64,000 bases of DNA from Ascarosepion bandense (GCA_037127315.1 JBBBDQ010001273.1:3707501-3771500), one strand, 5' to 3'. Shown: positions 33,655 to 44,795, counted from the first letter of the stretch. Notes: generated from the sequence alone by a model not told the origin. Numbers and translations are program-made.

Positions 33655-34262
33655 GCCAGAGAAACTAAAATAAAACAAGTAAAGAAATTTAAATATCTGG
33701 GAAGTGTTCTGACAGAGGATGGAAAGTGCGACATTGAGATCAAAAGACGCATTGGCATGGTCAAGGACGCATTTTAAAAGCTAACCAGAGTAATGAGAGA
33801 GAAAAATCTCATTGGAAATAAAGAAGAGAGTGCTAGATTGCTATGTGATATCTGTCTTTTTGTAGGGAAGTGAATAATAGACGATCACATCAAGGTTAAA
33901 AGACAAGCATAAATGTGTTTTTACAGATGGATGCTGATTATATCATGGACTGAGCACGTGAGCAACGATGAGATGTCGGAGAAGATGCAAACGAGAAGAA
34001 AAATCATGCTTAACATAATGAAGAATCAGATGGGGTTCCAGGGACACGTAATGAGAATTTAATGGGCCTGGAGAATTTAATACTCACAGGACAGATAGAA
34101 GGCAAGAGAAACAGGGGAAAGCAGCGCAAAACATACTTGATAGGCCTGAGCAAATGGATGACGGAGCAGGATTTTGGGAGAGATACCAAGAGGAAAAAGT
34201 GACAGAGGCAAGTAGAAGTTCATGATCGCCTACGTCTTGAAGGAACATGAAGAAGAATACTC
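33655..34262 (+). pseudogene. RTE-type LINE 3' ORF fragment (degenerate)
   Basis: Encodes KQVKKFKYLGSVLTEDGKCD, then EIKRRIGMVKDAF, a stop, KLTRVMREKNLIGN, and further on a weak match to the 'RKRQLKFLGHVMR' segment at 34005-34060. The order is standard for the region after the RT core of RTE elements. It ends near gaaggaacatgaagaagaat. Confidence 0.85.
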
Positions 34263-34379
34263 GAAGCAAATTTTAGTGACGATTTGGCTGATGCCTGTCA
34301 ATACGCTAGCTTGGTCTCAGCTTCTAGACATGTTACTATTTTATGCATATTGCTCCATTCTGTCATTTTTAAAAATATT

Positions 34380-34742
34380 TTCAAGGCAGCTGCTCTGACG
34401 AGCTTCTTTCACTGGTGCCACGACCACGTGAATTTATGCATGCTATTAGGTTGACATCTAGGTCCCGCCCTTTTACCTTTGAAATAATAAAATGTAACCG
34501 CTTCTTCTTTTCTAATAGTTTCTTTTCTCGCATTTCCCGCCTGTGGAACTCCCTTCCGTTTAATTGCTTTCCTGATAACTACTATCTTCAAAAATTTAAG
34601 CAAAACGTCAATTGCCATTTTATATCTTACTGAATCGCATCTTTCTCTTATCCTTTCTTCGAACCCTTGTTTGTTATATCATTGTAACGCTCTGCGTACC
34701 GGTGGCGCTTCTACCTTGCTTGGGGCGAAATGATTAAAAAAC
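34380..34742 (+). pseudogene. Jockey/CR1-like LINE 3' end
   Basis: Encodes SRSRPFTFEIIKCNRFFFSN, FFSRISRLWNSLPFNCFPDN and YYLQKFKQNVN. It then ends in the 3' tail taacgctctgcgtaccggtg, ttgcttggggcgaaatgatt and poly(A). A short but fairly well preserved C-terminus. Confidence 0.88.
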
Positions 34743-34806
34743 ATATTTGCTCTCCTTCCTTCTTTTTTACATTAAAAGTCACTAAAACAATTTTAATATT
34801 AAAATG

Positions 34807-34930
34807 GCTCTGATAAATGAGCTGCAGAATATGAATGAAAGAAGAGGTGAAATGAGGGAATATTATGAGGATAGGGAGGATAGATAACGAGTGACCCTTG
34901 AATATGCTAAGATTGTAGTTTTAGAAAGTT
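34807..34930 (+). repeat. Unclassified dispersed repeat F
   Basis: gaatgaaagaagaggtgaa, gggaatattatgaggatag, ggaggatagataacgag and gattgtagttttagaaa align with 49382-49500. Confidence 0.55.
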
Positions 34931-34974
34931 ACTGTTCCGATTATACGAAAAGAAATCGAGGGAGAAAAATTTCT

Positions 34975-35310
34975 TAAAAGAGGAAGTGAAGTTATGAAGA
35001 AGAATGAATTACAGATCACAGCAAAAGACAAGAAACATTGAAGAACCATGGAAAGCACCAACTTGATACTGCATGGCATAAAAAAGAGAAAGAGAATATA
35101 TAACAAAGACGAGTAGGATTATGAAGGGGAGCGAATTAAAGGTCACAAAACTTACAAGAAACGGTGAAAAACTATGAAGCGCAACACTTTGATAGTATTT
35201 TAAATATAAGAAAGAAAGAGAATATAAAGGTTAAATTTCAGAAAAGGGCTGGAGGCACATGTATGATAAAGACGAACAGGAGTTATGAAGGAAAATGCAT
35301 AACAGGTAGC
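34975..35310 (+). repeat. Diverged long-period tandem repeat
   Basis: Units share gttatgaagaagaatgaatt / attatgaaggggagcgaatt, cagatcacagcaaaagac / aggtcacaaaacttac and aagaaagagaatataaagg / aaagagaaagagaatatat. The period is roughly 126-165 bp, with about 2.5 units. Confidence 0.6.
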
Positions 35311-35319
35311 CTGGAGATT

Positions 35320-35402
35320 TGGACTCACAACACTTTGGGTCAAGTTAGTGGAACTAACCAATGTCTATATCCACTGGGCCACGTGTCCTTAAGAGCTGTG
35401 GT
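35320..35402 (-). repeat. tRNA-like SINE head
   Basis: On the minus strand, acgtggcccagtggatata resembles an A box and gttgtgagtccaaatctc a B box. The inner cactaacttgacccaaag also occurs at 4940-4960 on the plus strand. Confidence 0.5.
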
Positions 35403-35419
35403 GAACAAGTAAATTAAAG

Positions 35420-35600
35420 AGTCCGGTTAGAGGGAGATAACTCATGACTGCCAAAAGAGGCTTCGCGCAAGCAGTGAGAATGATATGCCAAAGTGATTGT
35501 AATAAAGGTTTCGGTTCGAAATTCCTAGCACCTGAAGAAAGCCGGAGCGTACAAATATCCAGAAAGATTAGGACAATAGTCCGAATAATGTAATTAGTTT
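35420..35600 (+). repeat. Dispersed repeat, family C
   Basis: gagggagataactcatgac, gtgattgtaataaaggtttc, ggttcgaaattcctagcacc and ttaggacaatagtccgaata. Confidence 0.75.
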
Positions 35601-35924
35601 AAATATTATCTATTCTCAGAAATATAGACAATACTGAAATATATGGAGAATCTAGAAAAAATATGCAATTTTACTGGCATGAAATAACTGGCCAAAAAGT
35701 AAGGAATCGTTTACAAAGTTTTCTTACTGGAGAAACATCATTGAAAAATTAAATTAAACTGATTTTAATGATGAAACTCTAAATTCACTAGTGGTAAACA
35801 ACATATGGCAAATATTCTGAAATTAGTCAAGTTTATATACACACCACAGTCTACCTTAGAAAAAGGTATCACTTAGAGAAGATAACGACAGTGAACAAGC
35901 TGGTTTTGTTTATTTACATACCTC
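35601..35924. other. Spacer, no gene seen
   Basis: AT-rich; no feature recognised. Confidence 0.5.
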
Positions 35925-36190
35925 TGAGATGAGGTATTTACATTATTTACATTGTTCCGACTGTTGTCCTCATCTTTATTGTCATATTCACGACGTCTCA
36001 GCCGTTGAACACACCGGTTTTATTCAAGTGATTGAAATTTCGAAACGAACCCTTTATTTCGATCACTGGGACATATTTTTCCCGTTCTCGAGAATTATTT
36101 AAAGAAGACCGGAGCGTAAAACGGTCGAAACATCGTGAATATGACAAAAAAAGACAAGGACAACAGCCCGAACAATGTGAATAATGGTGC
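35925..36190. repeat. Family-C repeat as an inverted pair
   Basis: Left arm 35925-36080 in reverse orientation (gatgaggtatttacattat, cacgacgtctcagccgtt). Right arm 36085-36190 in forward orientation (gaagaccggagcgtaaaacg, aaggacaacagcccgaacaa). The two arms can pair imperfectly. Confidence 0.7.
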
Positions 36191-36231
36191 TTCTTTTGTT
36201 TTAATTTAGTTTTTAACTGTTTTGTTTTAAG

Positions 36232-36605
36232 TGGCTCATCAAGCCTTCGTGGGTTATTTAAATCCAGGAAATATTTTACATTGTAACATTGTTGGGGAAA
36301 GAGTGATAATAATGGCTTACTGATACAAGACTAACTATTTAAGATGTGAGAGATCAGGGGGGTTCATACAATTTCAAAGGGCAGTAGAGCGTAAACAAAT
36401 ATAACGAACCCGACGAGAAATAGAACTCCGTTCTCTGATTTAAATTCCCGAAATATTATGCCTAACGCTACCCACATATCCAAGCCTACAATACCTGGAA
36501 TTTCGTAACGGTCACCGATCTAGGTACTGAGCAGTTTCGAAGTAGCCTAACTTCGGTTACCATACAGGAACCGGTGTTTCAACGTCATATAGCCGTAAGC
36601 CGCTG
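36232..36605 (-). repeat. Chimeric SINE with 5S rRNA-like and tRNA-like parts (family S)
   Basis: Read on the minus strand. A roughly 117-nt segment (36484-36600) follows the 5S rRNA order from end to end. In plus-strand view it has gcctacaatacctgg, gtcaccgatctaggtactg and gcctaacttcggtt, ending gccgtaagc. Next to it (36395-36482) is a tRNA-like part with a reverse-complement A-box/B-box layout. A body and the tail seen as gtggctcatcaagccttcg follow. This is the most complete 5S-like segment in the window. Confidence 0.8.
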
Positions 36606-36868
36606 AGTGTTTTGATAGGATCAGATATCTACATTGATAAGTCACCTTTCACTACAGAGAAATAACCTATTCCATTCGTTACATAGGATAACAAGTGATG
36701 AAAATTAGATTGCATACCTTAATATACAACTGAAAAACATAGACTGCTGAACGTAAATCTCAACTGACCCCAAAATCTTTTAAATTTCTCCAAGTAAAAA
36801 GTTAACGTTATGCCTGTGGCGGGGTCGTCGGAATAATATTCAATTAAAATTGAATTATTGAAACACAG

Positions 36869-37168
36869 TCAGTTAAGTGCCATACCTGAAACACGCTTGG
36901 TCGATCATGTCTCGAAAGAGACATGACAGACTGGGCTGAAGATTATCCCGCAGTAGGTTGCCATTGTTTTCTGCGGTAAACCGGTTGCCAGCCAAGGCTA
37001 TAGAACCCAATCCGTCCTGTTATTTAACTCATAACTGGAAGGAAGAGACGGATTAATACCTTTCCCAAGGGCATTTGCGCGTAAGTAAATGCAATTAATT
37101 CAAATGGAATTCGAAATCGGCTCCCCCATTTCTCGTTCCGAGCTGATATCCACTGCAACACAACGCAC
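36869..37168 (-). repeat. SINE-A copy (full length)
   Basis: From cagtcagttaagtgccatac to gatatccactgcaacacaac. All landmarks are present. Confidence 0.92.
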
Positions 37169-37199
37169 ATTCGCACTGAAACACAATGAAACCTTAAAT

Positions 37200-37540
37200 T
37201 CACATTTCTACGTCAGCAGCTGCAACGTGTCCATAAAAGATTGGTCGAGAAGCCCTTTGTTCTCGTCAGTGGGAGAAATGCTGCTCTGGCCCGTGATAAG
37301 CCAAGAATGCATTTACACGAAACAATTATGGAGCTCGGGTAGTCTGTTCTACCCGATTCACCATATGCACTTGATCTTGCGCCAACCGAGTATTATACTT
37401 TTCGATCGCTGCAAAATGTTTTGATCCAGAAAACTTTCTGTAATATAAAGCAGATTCAAAAAAATCTTTTCACGTCGAAGCCTGAAGAATTTTACTTAAA
37501 ATTTATCCAACAGCTGCCTGATAAGTTGTAATAAATCATT
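37200..37540 (+). pseudogene. mariner-like transposase C-terminal relic
   Basis: With one frame kept at 37340-37530 the sequence reads YALDLAPTEYYTFRSLQNVL, then KTFCNIKQIQKNLFTSKPEE and FYLKFIQQLPDKL. The 'Pro-x-Ser-Pro-Asp-Leu-Ala-Pro-Thr-Asp/Glu-Tyr' block is the signature around the last catalytic acidic residue of mariner transposases; here Glu stands in that region. Just upstream, ALARDKPRMHLHETIMELG resembles the preceding 'Asp-Asn-Ala-Arg-Pro-His' block, but the Asp-Asn pair is lost. It is inactive and adjoins a SINE-A. Confidence 0.8.
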
Positions 37541-38039
37541 GTAAATAATAGTGAATATATAATTGAATAAAATGTAATATTACTTTATTTTTGGAATAAT
37601 AAATATGATAAACAAAAGCAGAAATTATTTATAACCTAACCTATTAAAACAAACAATAAAATAGCGAACATAAATTACTATAGTGTCTCGCAAGATCACG
37701 TAGAAATACGCCGAGAACATTAACGTGATCTTATCTTTTTTTCTTGTCAAGATAGCATAGACGAATACATATAGTCATTAATTTACTACTTGGCTCATCA
37801 ACAGCCGACTTATTTTTTGCTCCTAAAACTGTCTGTTCTACTTGGCGCATATGCAACTTCTTTCTACAACGCTGAGATGAGATAAAAAAAACAAAACAAA
37901 AAGGAGGGGATCTTCGCTCACTGATTGACGCTTATTTCTTTGAAATTCAAGAGGCATTATCTGGTTGCTTGCGGAATAAGATGGGCTCAGGTGTTGCTCT
38001 CTTTGCACTTTGGTTGTGTCGAGTGTGGAGGGTTGCGCT
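37541..38039. other. Spacer, no gene seen
   Basis: AT-rich to 37900, then moderate complexity. No family match. Confidence 0.5.
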
Positions 38040-38301
38040 TAGTGGAGCGAAGGTCTGTAAAATGTGACGTAATCAAAAGAAGTAAGGAATTTAGACGAGA
38101 AAGGAAAGGGTGGCTGATTGAATGAAAGTAAAAGAAATGTCAACTGGTGGCGTTTAAAGCAAACAGTGAAACAAAGCAAATAAAATCGCTGGTGGAAGTG
38201 GGTTGCAAAGATGGGGATCAAAGGAAGTAGAAGAACATTTGAAAAAGGAATGAGGCAAAATCTGAAAGGAGAAGAAAATGCAAATGTTTTGAAAAGCAAA
38301 C

Positions 38302-38335
<34 letters not shown>

Positions 38336-38745
38336 CAAAAGAAAGAATTGTAAAAGCCAAATAAGGAATATTGATATTTGAAGAAAAGAATGTTGAAAGC
38401 CTAAGGAAAGAAAGAAAAAATAAAATAAAGAAAGAAAAATGAAAGAAAGAAAACACGAAGGAAAGAAAACAGAAAGAACGACAAACAGACAGACAGAAAA
38501 GAAAGAACACGAGTTAGAAAAAAGAGAGAACGACAGAAGGAAAAAGAAAGACGGGAAAAAGAAATAAAAAAGACAGAGGGATAAAGAAAGAATGAATTAT
38601 AAAAGCCAAATATGGAAAATTAGTATTTGAAAAGAAAAGAGTCTCGTAAGCCGAAAAAAGAAAGAAAAATTTAAAGATAGAAAGAAAGAAAAACAGGAAA
38701 AAAGACGAAAAAATGAAAGAAAAAACGACAGAAATAAAGAAAAAG

Positions 38746-38815
<70 letters not shown>

Positions 38816-39130
38816 GGGAAAGAGTGAAAGAAAGACAGAATGAAAGAGGAAAGAAAGACAGAGAGAAAATGATAGAATAAATAATTTAACAAATAAATAA
38901 ATCAACAAAGAAGAAAAAATGTATTATCAACGGAGAGGAAAAAAGAATAATTTTAAGAATGAAAGAAAAAAAAAGAAAAGTGAAACAAATGAAAGGGAAA
39001 ATCTAATAAGAGATAGAAAAACCAAAGAAAGTTAAAGATAGAAAGAAAGAATGAAAGAATAGGAAATAAAGAAAAAGGGAATAAAGAAAGAAAGAAGAAA
39101 AGAAAGCAAGAAGGAAAAGGTGAAATCTAA
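38040..39130 (+). repeat. Purine-rich (GAAA)n-like tract, about 1.1 kb
   Basis: Almost entirely A and G on this strand, with irregular gaaagaaagaaa and aaagaaaga units, and an embedded (GATA)n at 38746-38813. Long minus-strand frames of Phe/Leu/Ser across it are artefacts of the composition. Confidence 0.92.
38746..38813 (+). repeat. (GATA)n microsatellite
   Basis: About 17 perfect GATA units. Confidence 0.97.
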
Positions 39131-39249
39131 AATGATGAAAATATGGCGTATCCAAATTCACAAGAAGAAATTGAAAACAGAATGAACAAAATTTACTGAT
39201 ATATTAATTTGTTTTTCCAGTTTGGGTATTTTTAGGAATTATATGTTAT

Positions 39250-39262
39250 TCTTGGCGAAACA

Positions 39263-39304
<42 letters not shown>

Positions 39305-39321
39305 TACGTTATTCTTGACGA

Positions 39322-39356
<35 letters not shown>

Positions 39357-39370
39357 GTTATTCTTGACGA

Positions 39371-39415
<45 letters not shown>
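39250..39415 (+). repeat. (TA)n blocks alternating with a 20-bp unit
   Basis: Three (TA)n blocks (about 39268-39297, 39326-39354, 39374-39414) are separated by near-identical acgttattcttgacgaaac spacers at 39306 and 39355. A related gttattcttggcgaaacag lies at 39245. Confidence 0.9.
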
Positions 39416-39417
<2 letters not shown>

Positions 39418-39490
39418 TCAGACAGTCCAGTTTTGCTTTATAATCTAGCTTATCAGTACGGTTAGACATCCGATTGCTTCTAGCCAAGAT
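39416..39490 (-). repeat. T2 SINE fragment
   Basis: cctcagacagtccagttttg, ttatcagtacggttagacat and ccgattgcttctagcc match the 3' part of the minus-strand T2 copy at 44430. Confidence 0.7.
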
Positions 39491-40979
39491 GGATTCTTTT
39501 CTAAATGTTACAGACTAAACCATTCGAAACATTGTATTTCAGGACAAGAATTTACAGATTTTTGTTCACTTATTGCATAAGATACAAACAACCGCAATAA
39601 AAACATTCAAATGATGAAACATATATTATGAAGGCTGGAAAAAAGGCTGACCGAAATGTTAGAAAAAATGAAGAGATGAATTTGCATAATCAAGAGAGTT
39701 TTACAGTCGTTCAACGCATGAAATTACAAAAATATTTCTAAAAAAATTTACTAAGAAGAATTTTTTTTTAAATTTAAATAAATAAAATTAAGTAAGCGAA
39801 CGAAAAAAAGCCAAAGGAAAGATAAAAAAAAAGCTACAAAAGGGAGTAGTCAAAAAAAAAAAAAAAGCATGAGCCCAAATAAGAAAACGGTGTAAAGAAA
39901 GAAATTTAGAATTACAATAATGGAAAAGAAAGAAAAAAAAACAAATGTCACCGTCTTTAAGATTTTAGCCGAGAAAACGCGACGGAGACGTCCAAACAAT
40001 GTCGACAGGAGTCAGATCAGACGATAACACATATCAAGTGATATCGAATTTTGCTGGGAAAAAAATTATAATTTTAAAAACTTCTGAAACTCAGAAATCA
40101 ATGCAAAAAGAAAATAATAAGACTGCATTCATATTTTTGCATTTTCTGATTTTATTCTTGTTCTTTGTCTGGAGACGAATGACTGAAATAGAAAATTAGT
40201 GTTGCGCGAATGCGTCTGTGTTTGGAATTGTTTGATTCGCTCGGATAAAAAGTACCTCAATCAGAAAATTTCTATATATGCCAGCTATTTTTGATTAGAA
40301 AACATTTTTTCTCAAGTTAATTTTCTTTTCTTTTACCACTTTAACAGCCATCAGTGTTATTATTTTCATCTTTGAACTTTCGATAATAATGTTTTCCTTG
40401 TCTGTTCCTTGTGATCCGATAGAATTTCAGTCTGATATCTAAATCTTTTATGAGCTCTATTTCGATAAAAACGCTCTGTGATCTTATTCGACTGGTATTT
40501 GCATTCGGTAAATTCCAGAGAACTTAGAACAGATACTTTAATCCAGATTATGCGTTTAGCAAATCTTCGACATGATTGCAATTACTTTACAAGGAATGAA
40601 TATATTAATTGAAACAATGACGAAAAGCATCAGTCAGATGGAAAAACCGAACCGTAGGTAGAGTCCAATTTCCATTCACTTCGCATTAATGCCTTTAATA
40701 AAGATTGGAATCTGTAGCCTTGGTAGGGCAACCATGAGAGAATGACAAATCTTAATAGATAAAAGCAGTTTAGTATAGTAAAACCATTGTATCTACTTAT
40801 ATGGTAGCTTGAAATTAATATTAAATGAAGCATCAGACAGTAACCCTTCTTCGGGAGAGAGCTGCAGTCATTACTCTGGGTTCTCAAAAAGGTAAGTGCC
40901 GGAAAAGCTTGAGTAGTTTTTCTACGACATTGTTGTAAATCCCACATCAAACCTCGACCTTTTATCACTGCTCGGTTGC
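39491..40979. other. AT-rich spacer, no gene seen
   Basis: Poly(A)-rich runs at 39800-39950. The region 40640-40750 has a weak SINE-A-like ggaatctgtagccttgg / gggcaaccat but is too diverged to call. Confidence 0.5.
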
Positions 40980-42380
40980 GTGGTAAAGGCACTGAAAATT
41001 ACCATTAATCTACATGTTTTACAGATATTGGACATGACCCGAATTCTACAATTGATTAACAAAAATATATATACTTTTGGGGAGTTAAAAGAAGAAAATA
41101 AAACACCTAAAGTTAAAAGGAAAATTGTCAAACAAACTAGAATATCTAGATCAGTAAATGAGCCATGTTTTCTTTGTTTGCAAGAAAAAATAGAAATTAT
41201 TAAATACATGAAGAGTGACATATTACTGAATCAGAGGCATGAAACTACAGTAAATTGTAAACATATTAAAAAATTGACCTTACAATCCTGCTAGAATTAT
41301 AAAATTTACAGTATTAATCTTATTATCTGGATAGTTTAATTTAACTATATGATCTTTCTTCTTATGTTATTTTATCTTGATTTTCTATTATAAATTGTGA
41401 TCTATTTATTGCTTTAAATTTAATTTTAATTTTAAATTATTTCCTTTCATTTTAATTTTTAATGTTTTGTTTTTTTTATTTTATTTTAATTTTAAACCTT
41501 ATTTGATTTTTTAATTTTTTAATTTTAATTTTTCAATTTAATTTTAATTTTAAAAAAGGTATTTTACTTCTCCAATTCATTATATTAGCCCTAATGAATT
41601 TATATTTTCGCGTTAAGTTTTTAAATATCATCTAGTTTGCATTCTATGAATAATTCCTCTGTGTGTATGTGATTTCATCATCAAAAGATGGCAAATGATT
41701 TAGTTTGAAACAATGTAAGGAACGTCTGTATCTATCTATAATTCACTTCCGGCCAAAGTTTGAAATTTCTATTTTCTTTGCAGTTTCTGTTGTCTCTTCC
41801 ACTTTCTTCCCTCTGTACATTTTCTCATTTTTTCTCACTTTTTCCTCTTTGTTAAGCCCAGACACCATGTAATTTATATCTATATCTGTCACCAATTTAC
41901 TTCCTGCCTAAATTTAAAATTTCTCTCTTAGCTGTTTCTGTTGGCTATTTCCTTTCAGTTCTTTCTCCCTTATTTTCTTCTTTGCTTTTTTGTTTCCTCT
42001 GTGTCTTTCTCTTTCCTCTTTCTTTTCCATTTCTTGATTTTTCTTTTTGTTTTCTAATCGGTTCTACCCTCTTTCTTTTCCTCTTCTTTTTTAATATCGT
42101 CTTACCTCGTACAAAAAAGATTTCTAAAAATAAAAGGAAGTGTTCTTTAAAAATGTTCTTTAAAAAAACGTTTATTATTATCATTATTAACTACGTGATG
42201 AGACATTGTTCTTTCAGTGTCGAAACAAAATGTAGCATATTATAGTAGGATGTTTGTCCATGTTCTAATGTGTAATTTATAATAAATATACATCGCTCTA
42301 TCTTTATATTGAACACTTTTTAAAATTAATGTTTTCAACGTTGCAATTATTTTCTTTGTTCCTCATTCATTCTGCTCATT
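40980..42380 (+). mobile_element. Penelope-like element, 5'-truncated 3' end
   Basis: The open frame 40980-41294 encodes the C-terminal end of the GIY-YIG region: LKEENKTPKVKRKIVKQTR, EPCFLCLQEKIEIIKYMKS and NQRHETTVNCKHIKKLTL. It aligns with 31640-31860 in the larger element and is more intact here. An AT-rich 3' region follows. It ends with the family terminus at 42195-42380: gatgagacattgttctttc, tgtcgaaacaaaatg, taatttataataaatatac, tattgaacactttt and gttcctcattcattc. Confidence 0.82.
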
Positions 42381-42429
42381 GACAAACTTCACTATATATA
42401 TTGAATACTTGAATTATATCTTTGTGCTT

Positions 42430-42745
42430 CAACCACGAAACACGCTATGGATTTAGCGGCTTGGTTGTGGAAGTCGTTGCTTGGGGAGGCACTATCCTAT
42501 GGGCAAAGGAGCTTGGATTATTTCCACCACGGAATGCGTGAGGAGCGCCGCACTTCACCGAATTTTATATGCTACCTCTTCGTCACCAGGGCCCGTGGTA
42601 CAGTTGGTATAACATCAGCTTAATAACCAAGACTGTCTGGGTTCGATTCCTGGTAGTGGATGCGCACTGCTGATGAGTCCCAAACATAGGACGAAACGGC
42701 CGTCCAGTGCATTCTGTTGAGGTCGAATATATAGCTCGATGATTT
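42430..42745 (+). repeat. tRNA-derived SINE, family T3
   Basis: The tRNA-like part starts at gcccgtggtacagttggta (42590), has the B box gggttcgattcctgg (42638), and continues with gcgcactgctgatgagtcc and acgaaacggccgtccagtg. Upstream, 42430-42590 is unusually GC-rich for the window (ggattatttccaccacgg, gaggagcgccgcacttcacc) and is probably part of the same element. Only one copy is in this window. Confidence 0.65.
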
Positions 42746-42782
42746 ACTTAATAATTGTTCAAATCCTTTTACTACTTCTTGA

Positions 42783-43429
42783 AATATATATATATATATA
42801 TATATGATGAAGTTTGTCAATTGACTGACAAAAATTATGCCAACTTTGAAGTTTCGGGAAGGCACCATTGTGATGTTCTCACTTCTCGGGTGTTTTTTCT
42901 TTATATACTGTATATCTCTCTTGATATTGAGCACTTTACGACAAAATACCTGCTTTCCAAAATATTTTTTATCAGTAAATCAGTGAAACACACACACACA
43001 TATATTAACAGATAGATACATAGATAACAATTATTATTAAGCAAATAATAATTTTTTTAATTTAACATTATTTATAATATATTCATTAATTGCGTTATAA
43101 TTAGATTATGGATGCGACAATGAAATCAAAAAGTTCTAAAAATGGACGTTTATTTCTTCAATTGGAAAACTTCTAACTCAAAATTGCACATTGTACACAC
43201 ACCTGACTTTTTGCATGAAAAATGGAATACTTGTTTTATTTTGTGGAGGAAAATATTCTTTTTTTTTAGTAATTTTTTCGATTTCTCGGTCTGTAGATCT
43301 GTATTTTCTTGTTAGAAAATCAAACAAACAAACAAACAAACTGGGATGCCTTCTCAAACACGTGAATCCAGTTTATAAGATATTTTTACTGGAATCGTAA
43401 CACGAAAACTGAATGTCTGGTTATTTTCT
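42783..43429. other. Spacer with short (TA)n, no gene seen
   Basis: (TA)n at 42783-42805, a short (CA)n at 42988, and a (CAAA)n run at 43320-43340. No family match. Confidence 0.5.
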
Positions 43430-43965
43430 ACAAAAAGGAGCCCAAATGTCAATTGCAGGTCGGGGACACTAAAATAAAGCAGGTACAGAAATTTAAATAA
43501 CTGGGAAGGGTTTTAACAGAGGACAGAAAGTGTGACACTGAGATTTGAAGTGTGTTGGCATGCATGGCTAAGGAAACATTTCAAAAGCTGAGAGACAGGA
43601 AAATTTCATTGCAAACAAGAAACTGTGTATTCGACTGTTATGTGAGGTATGTCCTTCTATATAGCAGCGAATGATGGACAATATCCTTAGAGATGAAGGA
43701 AATACTCGAAACAACAAAATGTGGTTCTACACGTATTGAGAAAGAAGAGCTTCGAGAATCTGTAACTCACAGGGCTGATATTAGGGAAAGAGAGACAAGG
43801 GAAACAGCGCGTAACATACATGATAAGCTTAAATATTAAAAATGAATATTAGATCAGGCTTTTGGAGAAATAACAACACAAAATTTATTAAGAACAACAA
43901 TGAAGAAGATCTGGAGGGCCATTATTGCCAACGTATTGAAGAGACACGGCACTTAAAAGAAGAAC
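43430..43965 (+). pseudogene. RTE-type LINE 3' ORF fragment (degenerate)
   Basis: aaaataaagcaggtacag, aatttaaataactgggaag and aacagaggacagaaagtgtg encode a broken version of the KIKQVQKFKYLGRVLTEDRK segment. Later, tgttatgtgaggtatgtcc and agcgaatgatggacaat continue it. Same region as 33655-34262, more decayed. Confidence 0.75.
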
Positions 43966-44395
43966 ATTTATTATCTGATATATAGCAACATTTATCTAAA
44001 CAGTTAAGATTGAAGCCATTTTGTTCTGCAATGATTCAACAAAGGGCTGCGTTTCTTGGAAATATTTTTAATTATGAAGTTTCAAATTAATAGCCACTTT
44101 GCTAGTTTGAAACTTTAATGTGGATCTTAGTGCTGAGATGATGGATAAACAGATTGTTTATGATAACTGTAAAGGTTCTTAAAGATATAAAACACTGGAT
44201 ATTACCAAAATGTTTGGCTTGTATCACTGAACTGTGAATACGTTCCTTAAAGAGGCTGGAAGATTATTCAGATGTAGGTCTGATTAGATCAAGTTGAAAA
44301 CAATCACATTGACGCGTACCACGTATCAAAAGAAAAGTTTCAAAATATTCAGGTTAGACATTTCAGTTGCCATGGAATAGCGGAAGTGTAGAAAA
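43966..44395. other. Unclassified, possible transposase-like scrap
   Basis: 44210-44330 has a short frame with VNTFLKEAGRLF-like sequence that is vaguely like a Tc1-type helix-turn-helix linker. The evidence is too weak to name it. Confidence 0.25.
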
Positions 44396-44429
44396 TTATA
44401 TATATATATATAGATAGATAGATATATAT

Positions 44430-44740
44430 CCGCAGACAGATCTGTTTCGCTGTATGACGGCTCATCAGTACGGTTAGACATCCGATTGCTTTTACCCAGG
44501 ATTTAAACCCGCACGAACTGGCGTCAGTCGGCGATTCTACCTCTGAGCTATGGACGCTCAGTAGAAGGAGGCAGACTTTAGCGTGTGATATACCATGTAT
44601 ACATACGCCAATAGTTTGAGTGTTTTAAATCATTGCTGAATGAACGATGCGTGATGCTACTGTTTATTGAAAGTCTACCATTCTTCCAGAGTGATCAATC
44701 AGGGTGTGAGAGCATAGTCATATGCAGACAGATCTGTTCA
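44430..44740 (-). repeat. T2 SINE copy
   Basis: In plus-strand view: cgcagacagatctgtttcgc, ctcatcagtacggttagaca, tggcgtcagtcggcgattc, tacctctgagctatggacg, then ggaggcagactttagcgtg. It corresponds to 28455-28742 inverted, including the non-tRNA 5' part (gtctaccattcttccagagt). A short (TA)n precedes it at 44398-44412. Confidence 0.82.
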
Positions 44741-44795
44741 CTGTATCACAGCTCATCAGTACTGTTGGACATCCGATTGCTTTGACCCAGGATAT
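44741..44795 (-). repeat. Second T2 SINE end fragment
   Basis: ctcatcagtactgttggaca and ccgattgctttgacccagg repeat the end of the neighbouring T2 copy, running into (TA)n at 44792-44818. Tandem or nested insertion of the same family. Confidence 0.75.

Noticed and set aside
38039..38908. Long Phe/Leu/Ser-rich minus-strand frames resembling membrane proteins
   Set aside because: Direct product of the A/G-only tract and (GATA)n, not genes.
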